Below, in pieces: positions 57,555 through 64,000 of a stretch of DNA of 64,000 nucleotides. The translations under genes were made by a program, and so were the position numbers. The DNA is from Epichloe hybrida (lineage: Eukaryota > Ascomycota > Sordariomycetes > Hypocreales > Clavicipitaceae). How positions within the stretch are numbered: position 1 is the stretch's first letter; every line of letters starts with the position of its first letter. The stretch spans positions 124,001 through 188,000 of the forward strand of contig JAFEKR010000020.1 in the NCBI GenBank assembly GCA_019022495.1, written 5' to 3'. The notes below the pieces were generated by a model, which was not told the origin of the DNA, did not search any database, and was given only the letters and a program-made list of their open reading frames with translations.

Positions 57555-58209
57555 TAAATACCTTAATTTTTATAATAGTAAGGATCCTATCTTAGTAGGA
57601 TAATAAGGGCTATTAGTATCTAGTAGCCTTTTAGTTAAGGAAGTTTATAGATGCTAAACGTAACTATAGTATAGCTAATTAAGAGTTACTTACTATAGTA
57701 AAGTCATTTAAATACTAGTAATATTATGTTAAAAGCGTAGAGATACCTATAGAGGTCCTATTAGACTATTATAACTTATAGACCTTTATAAGGTAGCAAA
57801 AGCTAAATAGAAGATAGGTATAATAGTGTATATTCCTTTGCCCTTTCTATTTTATAATTAAGTATAGACTAAGGAAGAGTAACCCTATAAATACACTATT
57901 AAGAAGGTCTAATTATAAGGATAAACCTATATTAAATAGGGCGCTCCTACTAGAGCTTTAAAAGAAAATAGTAAATATCTTTATAGTAGAAAAAGAAGTA
58001 CTAATATATTAAAGAAGTTATAGTATAATACTAGTCTTAGAACTTACTAAGGTAAGAGTAGCCTAGGTAAAAGGCTAGTTAGCTACTATAGATCTAGTAA
58101 TAGATTAGCTAAATAAGGGTAATTTTAAGGAGAAGGTAGTATATGTCTAAGACATTAGTATAGTATAAGTAATTTAGGGGGCTATTATATTACTAAATCC
58201 CTACTAATC

Positions 58210-59033
58210 TGTTAAAAATAAGACCTATTTTTAGCCCTTTTCTAGTTAAAGAGCCTTTTTATTACTAGCTTGCATTGCAAGCCTGACAGCTGCACTTCAG
58301 CTGTTAACGGTCGCGAAGGTAGCTATTAATGGCTGCGTCATAGCTGTTAACAGCTGCGTCTAACCGTATAGATAACTAATTAGTTAATTACGTTATAGCT
58401 GCAAGTGTAGCCATAACCACGCTACTAGTAATGAGGTAAGCTAGGGTAATGTAAGCTAGGGTGATATAAGTAAGTTACCCTATATATAACTTACCCTATA
58501 GCTATCTTTAATAGCGATTTTCTCTTTATCTAGAGGTTATATAAAAGTTTTATATATAGTAAATTAAAGCTTAAAGATAGGGCTTTCTCTTTATATAAGG
58601 TTATTTTTTTAACTAAAAGTTAGTGTATATAGGTTGCTAGCTAGTATAGTGGTAAGTTAATTTTTTGGTTTTTATATATAAATGAATTTTGCGGAAAATT
58701 AAAAGTAGCCTATAAGACCCTGCTAGTGGCCTGGATCCTCTAATATAGTTAGTAGGTCTATAAGAGAAAGAAGATCTTTTTAACTAGCTAGATAGCTAGT
58801 TCTCTTAACTAATAATAGCTATATTACCTGTATAACATATCTAAAATCAATTTTATTACTCTATAAGATATTATAAAAGTAATCTAAATTAAATTCTATT
58901 AGTTAATAACTGCTATAACCTTCCGTTATGTTACGTTAATTAATTTAACGTTATAGCCCTATCAGTCCCTAACTGTAAAGCTTATACCTGTACAGCTATT
59001 ACCAGCTGGTAACTAGCTCCTTACACTTTAATA
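58210..59033 (+). repeat. Probable 5' LTR of copia element 3
   Basis: It starts TGTTAAAAATAAG and ends TTTAATA directly before the primer site GGTTATGAGCC at 59034-59044, which matches the initiator tRNA-Met anticodon loop. The partner LTR would lie outside the window, so the start is inferred. It contains a GC-normal part with repeated CAGCTGTTAAC and a GTAAGCTAGGGT pair near 58,434-58,472. Confidence 0.5.
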
Positions 59034-62000
59034 GGTTATGAGCCTAGCTCTATTACTATAGATTCCTTTTAGGTCACTTTGTGTGCAAATACAGAAGACT
59101 TCCCTTCTATAAAAAAAGGAAGGACCTGTAAGAAAGAAACTTTTCCCTTCTATAAAAAGGAATTAATTATGGCTATAGAAGACTTCCCTTCTATAAAAAA
59201 GGAAGGACCCGCAAGATAGAAGCTTTTCCCTTCTATAAAAAGGAAAATAAATACTAAAGGAAAGGGAAAGGGACCTATAATCCCTAACCCTAGTACGCAA
59301 GAGGTTCTAAATAACTAGCTAAAAGAGCAGGCTATTAAGCAACAAGTAACTATAGATTAGTTATTAGAGAAGCTAGAAAGCCTATCTATAACTATAAATA
59401 GTTGTATGGAGGGTGTGGAATCTGATAAGCCCGCTAGTTAGCAGCAAGATCAGCAGCCTGTTCAAGAAAATTAAGCTGAATCTAGCTTTATATAAGTAAC
59501 CTTTAATAATTCAATTATTAAGGAATTTAATAAGAGGGTTTATAGCTTTCCAGAGACTGCTAGGCTTAAAGAAGCCGAAAATTTTAAATAATAGAAACAA
59601 GCCCTAACTATCTAATTTAGAGCTTTAGGCATGCCTAATTTTCTAGATAATCCGGAGAGTTCTAGGGCGCTAGGGGATCTAGATCAAGCTATTATCCTTA
59701 TGTTACTAAGGGATAGTTATACGGAAGGACCCTAAGCCGCTATAACTTAGTAAAAATTACCTGAAGAAGCCTATAATTTACTTATAAGGCAATATTCACA
59801 TAGCGTTAAAATCCAGAGAGGGTCCCTATATTTAGAATTTTATAACCTGGATTTTCAAGAGTTTAAGGGGACTCTAGAGTCCTTTAATGCAGTCTTTAAT
59901 AATCTACTAGCTAGATTATCGATTTCTGGGGTCCTGATTGCTCCGATAGATTAGGTTAATTAATATCTTTAATCCCTAAAATTAACCTTCCCTCAGTGGG
60001 CTAAGAGGCAATGATTTAGCATGCGCACGAATAGGGCTATAGGGGCTCCCCTAGAAGCCCTAAATCTTTAATTTTTAATAGCAAACCTTCTAGTAAAACA
60101 GAGGGATAAATCATCTATAGTATCCAAAGCCCTAAATTATAGGGCTAAAAACCTTAAAAAAGGGGCTAAGGATAAAGACAAAGCCCCTAAGGATTAGAAG
60201 AAGAAAGGAGGCTTTAAAGAAAATAAGGGCTTTTCTAATTCTAATTCTTCTTCTAATAAGAAGAAGAAGAAGAAGAAGTAAAAAGGTTAAAAATCAGATA
60301 AAAAGGATAATAAAGAGACCTCTGGAGAGGGATCTTTTATGCTAGGAAATTACAACCTTTCTAATAGTGCTCTTAAACCGTATAAGAAGCCTAGCCTTTA
60401 TAAGACTAGTTATAAGAGCTCTAGTAATAGTAGCTCTAATTCTAGCTCTTCTAAATCGGATGATGATGAAAAACAAGAAATTAAAACCTTAAATGGTTTT
60501 AATTATTATAGCAAAGACATAAAAAAGGCCTTATTATATAATATAGGTTTAACTATATATATAGTTAATTTAAGGGAGGTCTTTAGGGATTATACCCCCT
60601 ATAAAAAGGGGGAATCTGACCCTATTATAACTAGTGGTAGCCCTATTTACGCAAAGGGTCACGGTAGTGCTATTTTTAAGGTCTTATATTAGAAAAATCC
60701 AGCAAGATATAGGACCTTAGTGCTTAAAGATGTGCTATATTTTCCTTAGCTTGATGTTAATATAGTTAGTGGACTTATGCACTATATATCTGGTGGTTGC
60801 CTTATAAAAAACCTACTTTATCTTAAAGATAGGTCTTATATTACAACCCTAGATATAGAAAAATATAGTTTTTTCTTTTCGTTAAAAACTAATCTACGCC
60901 TAAGTTATCTAAAGGGCCTTGTAATAATTTGCATTATATCCGACCTTTTACCTACGCTGCTTTTAAGGGTTATAGTTACCCTATAGAGGTTTAAATCCCC
61001 TCTAAAAAGCTAGATTAGGCTTCTGATTTAGATGAAATTAACGAAAATGATAATAATATTGAAGAAATTATACGGGATGATTTAGAGGAATTAGTCCTTT
61101 CTTCTTTGCCTATAGCCCTAGGTTAGGTCCCTTATAAATCTAAGGAAATAGATTTAGGGGTGTTAGAGGGCCCTAGTGGAGGAAAAGGGTCCCTAATACC
61201 TCTCTAAGAGGCCTGTGGTTCTTAAGGGGCCTAGCAAGGGACTAGTAAAGAAGGCCCTAGTTTAGATCCTAATTTAGACCCTAAGAATCTTTAATATTAA
61301 TGGTTGTTAGAACTAGCTGGCCTATGGCATATACGATTAGGGCACCTAGGTCTTCCTTTACTAAAGAAAACTAGCCTTATAACTAAAGAAATCCCTAATT
61401 TTTCTAAAATTAAGGATAAGGACTTTAGATATATTACTTGTGATTAATCTAAGGCAGTTAGAAGACCTAGGAAATTAGCTATCCCTAACCCCCCTAGAGC
61501 TCTAGATTAAATAGAGGGGGATACGCTAAAAATTAGCCCTACGCCGTATAATAAGCAGTTAATTTGCTTATTTCTAGTTGATTGAAAGACTAGATATAAG
61601 TGGGTTATCTTATTACCAAATAAGGAAGGCCTAACTGTTTATAAGGCTATTAAAGGCTTCTTCAAAGGGCTTAAAAATCAACTAGGTCAATATCCTCGGT
61701 ATCTTTACTTTAATGGAGGCTAAGAAATTGATTCTAGTTATTAAGCTTAGTTAAATTCTAAAGGGATCAAATTTATAACTTCTAGTCCCTATATCTATAA
61801 GCAAAATGGATTAGCAAAACGTTCAATTTATACTATTCTAGATTGATTAAGGGCTACTATCTAGTAGGCAAAATTACTATTATTCTTATAGTGTTTTGTA
61901 TTACCTGCAGTTGTTAACCTTATTAATATAACTGCTAATACCACTAAGGATGAAAGCCCTAAACAACTGTTATCTAGGGAGCTAAATCAGCCTTATATAA

Positions 62001-64000
62001 CTAATATTAGTAGTATTAGAGCTATAGGATCTTATTGTGAGGTTCTAATCCCCCTGGAAAAACGACCTAAAGCCTAGAAGTTAGTAGCTAGGACTATCCC
62101 TAGAAGACTTTTAGCTACACTAGGTTCTAATACCTACCTAGTGTATATCCCCTCTAAAAGGCTAGTTATAAAGACTAGCTTTATTAAGATTATAGAACCT
62201 ATAGGCCCTGTTTCTAAAGGCTTACCTAGGATTTCTATAGGGGATAACCCTTTAGAGGGGGAAAATGATCTAGAAAATCAACAAAATCTAGATTAAGGTT
62301 CAAAGGATTATCCTATAGATAACATAGGTATCCCTATAGGTTAAGAAAAACCACCTATAGGCCCCGAAGAACCCCCTAAAGGCTTAATTCTAGCGGATCC
62401 TATACAGGCGCAGCCTATAACTTAACTAGGAAATCAGATTTTGACTTCGGACCTTGATTTTGATAAAATTATTGATTTTGACCCTAATATTAACCCTATG
62501 GATGTTAATATTAGTTCCCCTTCTTCTCTAGATTTCATAAAAGAAATCTATTTTAAGGTATAGGAGAAGCTAAAGGAAAAGAATCCTATTAGCCCCGAGC
62601 CTAAGACCTGGAAGCAGGCTATATCTAGCCCTGAAAGGGATAAATAGATAGAAGCTATGTATAAGGAATACGAATAGCTTCTAAAGGCTAGTACTTTTAA
62701 ATTTATAGGGAAAGACTAAATCCTTAAGGGCTAAAAAGTACTAAAGAATAGGCTTGTTTATAAGCTGAAAAAGGATAAAGAAAATAATCCTTTAAAATAT
62801 AAGGCCTAACTTATTGCTAAGGGATTTATGTAAATCAAAGGCCTAGATTACCTAGAGACCTTTGCTGCTATAAGTATTCCCCCTAGCTAGAGGATTTTAC
62901 TAGCCTTAGCGGCTTGGAATAACTGGGAAATCAAACAAATTGATTTTATAGGAGCTTTTCTTAATAGTAAGCTATAATAATAGATTTATATGGTTATTCT
63001 AGATAGGTTTATCGAATTCCTTGAGGTAAATCCTAAACTAGCTAAATTAGCTAGAAGTTTTAGCTAGAGACCTTCTAAAGATTAAGTAATTTTATTATAG
63101 AAGTCTTTATATAGCCTAAAACAAAGCTTAAGGGAATAGTAATAAGCGCTAATATTAGTGCTTAAATCCCTAGGATTTAACCCTCTAATATCTAACCTAG
63201 CTATTTCCTTTAATCCTTTAACCAAAACCTTCGTTATTACGTACGTTAATAACTATCTTCTAATTAGACCGGATTTATCTTATATCTAAAGGCTTAAAAA
63301 GGAACTTCATAAAGTCTATCTAATAGAAGATAGGGGGCCTGCTAAATTCTTCTTAGGGGTTTAAATTATACAAGATAAGCCTAATAGGATACTAAAAATT
63401 CATTAATCTTAGTATATATTAGAAGCCTTAAAACGATTTAATATGCTAGATAGCAAGCCTATTAGCATACCTCTTTAGCTAGGCGTTTTAGCTACGTAGA
63501 TAACTAAGCTTTTAATAGCTAGTGAAATTAAGCTTTATTAGTACATTATAGGGACTATAATGTACCTAATGTTACTTATAAGGCCTGATATAGCTTTTAC
63601 GCTACAGTGGTTATTTACTACACTAGCTAGCCCTTATATAGAATACCTAAAAGCAGCTAAAAATCTGCTAAGGTATCTATTAGGGACTAGATTCCTTGCT
63701 ATTATCTATAGGGGAGACCCTAAAGGTCTAGCTAGCAAAAGCCTAATAGGTTATTACAATAGTGATTTTATAGGGGATAAAAAGACCTCAAAATTAACCT
63801 ATACTTATCTATTTAAGCTAGCTAGCGGACCTATTAGCTGGAAATTAAAGAAAGCTAGTATAATAGCTCTATTAACACTAGAAGCTAAAGCTAACGCTAT
63901 CTGCGAGACCTTCCGGGAGCTTTAGTAGCTTTAGGGCTTATTTAAGGAGCTAAAAACCCCTATTTCTCCCCCTATCCAGATATATTACGATAATTAAGGC
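59034..64000 (+). mobile_element. Ty1/copia element 3, internal region (runs off the window)
   Basis: After the primer site, read through Gln/Trp stops, the plus strand gives gag (about 59,110-60,290, with a Lys-rich end), protease/gag-pre-integrase (LVLKDVLYFPQLDVNIVSG near 60,720; LWHIRLGHLGLPLL near 61,320), integrase (PRALDQIEGDTL, FLVDQKTRYKWV, YPRYLYFNGGQEI, KQNGLAKRS), reverse transcriptase (WKQAISSPERDKQIEAM, NRLVYKLKKDKE, LDYLETFAAIS, IDFIGAFLNSKL, VITYVNNYLLI for YVDD) and RNase H (TIMYLMLLIRPDIAF, ISWKLKKASIIALLTLEAKA) up to the edge. It is less shattered than the other relics: three open frames of 70-120 codons survive. Confidence 0.9.
59093..59246 (+). repeat. Two ~70-bp direct repeats near the copia 3 gag start
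   Basis: AGAAGACTTCCCTTCTATAA at 59093 recurs at 59177, and both copies run on through GGAAGGACC and CTTTTCCCTTCTATAAAAAG. Unit spacing is 84 bp, a multiple of three, so gag would gain a duplicated Lys-rich segment. Confidence 0.85.

Larger units (their letters stand above)
55850..58205 (+). mobile_element. Ty3/gypsy pol relic, split by two insertions
   Basis: Three collinear plus-strand pieces: the start of reverse transcriptase (INLILGATPLYR, LREL, EYINNNLKKG, LKKNRTL up to GLNKVT at 56,177); its main part after an insert (YYALPLILEIL, YIYKALYKLVNIIYVVYLNNILIFSK with the YLDD motif as YLNN, VEFLGFI, up to 57,045); and the RNase H part after a second insert (ILSQQDNKGYQYLVAFQLRKF, YSIANQELLTIVKSFKYQQYY from about 57,555). 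A short integrase-side tail follows to about 58,205. Stops are mainly at Gln and Trp codons. No LTRs or gag found. Confidence 0.85.

Noticed and set aside
60339..60986. Independent small genes of 117 and 69 aa
   Set aside because: They are surviving open stretches of copia element 3 gag and protease, collinear with the rest of the polyprotein.
63560..63925. Independent 121-aa gene
   Set aside because: It is the RNase H/reverse transcriptase end of copia element 3 (RPDIAF, SWKLKKASIIALLTLEAKA).

Overview
The window looks like a chromosome segment from a filamentous ascomycete (Pezizomycotina). The evidence is short GT-AG introns of about 50-110 bp, fungal-type gene families (Pfa4 palmitoyltransferase, single-headed class I myosin, GT90/CAP10 glycosyltransferase), and a sharp split between ordinary gene-bearing DNA and very AT-rich blocks. 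In those blocks transposon reading frames have been broken mainly by C-to-T changes at CpA, so glutamine CAG/CAA and tryptophan codons have become stops. This is the signature of repeat-induced point mutation (RIP). I cannot name the species from sequence alone.

Gene-bearing segment A (1-22,640) holds, in order: a partial conserved fungal protein with a CHDCRRRR motif (-), a membrane GT90-like glycosyltransferase (-), the palmitoyltransferase PFA4 (+), class I myosin (-), a small RPEL-repeat protein (+), a weakly supported small gene (-), an ER FKBP-type prolyl isomerase with a HEEL tail (+), DNA polymerase kappa (-), and a proline-rich conserved fungal protein (+). Several models needed introns to be placed by eye. 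Myosin has a coding first exon that is only the ATG. The RPEL protein has three exons and FKBP2 has five. Myosin and the RPEL gene are divergent from one 1.3-kb intergenic region.

AT block 1 (about 22,820-30,620) holds a RIP-degraded, long Helitron-type relic whose PIF1-like helicase motifs are still readable. Its helicase is interrupted just before the Walker A motif by a 349-bp non-autonomous LTR element (TRIM). That element is complete: 81-bp LTRs, a half-tRNA initiator-Met primer site, a polypurine tract and a 5-bp AGGTT target duplication. Its interior also carries tRNA-like Pol III A and B boxes.

Gene-bearing segment B (30,620-38,940) holds a single-pass membrane conserved fungal protein (+), a WrbA-like flavodoxin-fold quinone reductase (+), a SET-domain protein (-), one or two small uncertain ORFs (-), and an F-box protein with a cysteine-rich tail (-).

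AT block 2 (38,940 to the window end) is a nest of transposon relics. From left to right it holds a truncated Ty1/copia (+), a fragment resembling the N-terminal part of a MULE transposase (+), and a Tad1-like LINE 3' end (-) split by a complete 6.8-kb Ty1/copia (-, 256-bp LTRs, TTTAC duplication). Then come a satellite-rich element with CCAGAGC inverted ends, a Ty3/gypsy relic (+) with two small insertions, and a further Ty1/copia (+) that runs off the window edge.

The genes form no pathway cluster; this is ordinary syntenic housekeeping content. The unusual material is in the two AT blocks, chiefly the TRIM with Pol III boxes, the RIP mosaic across the copia LTRs, and several small GC-normal inserts inside RIP-degraded elements.
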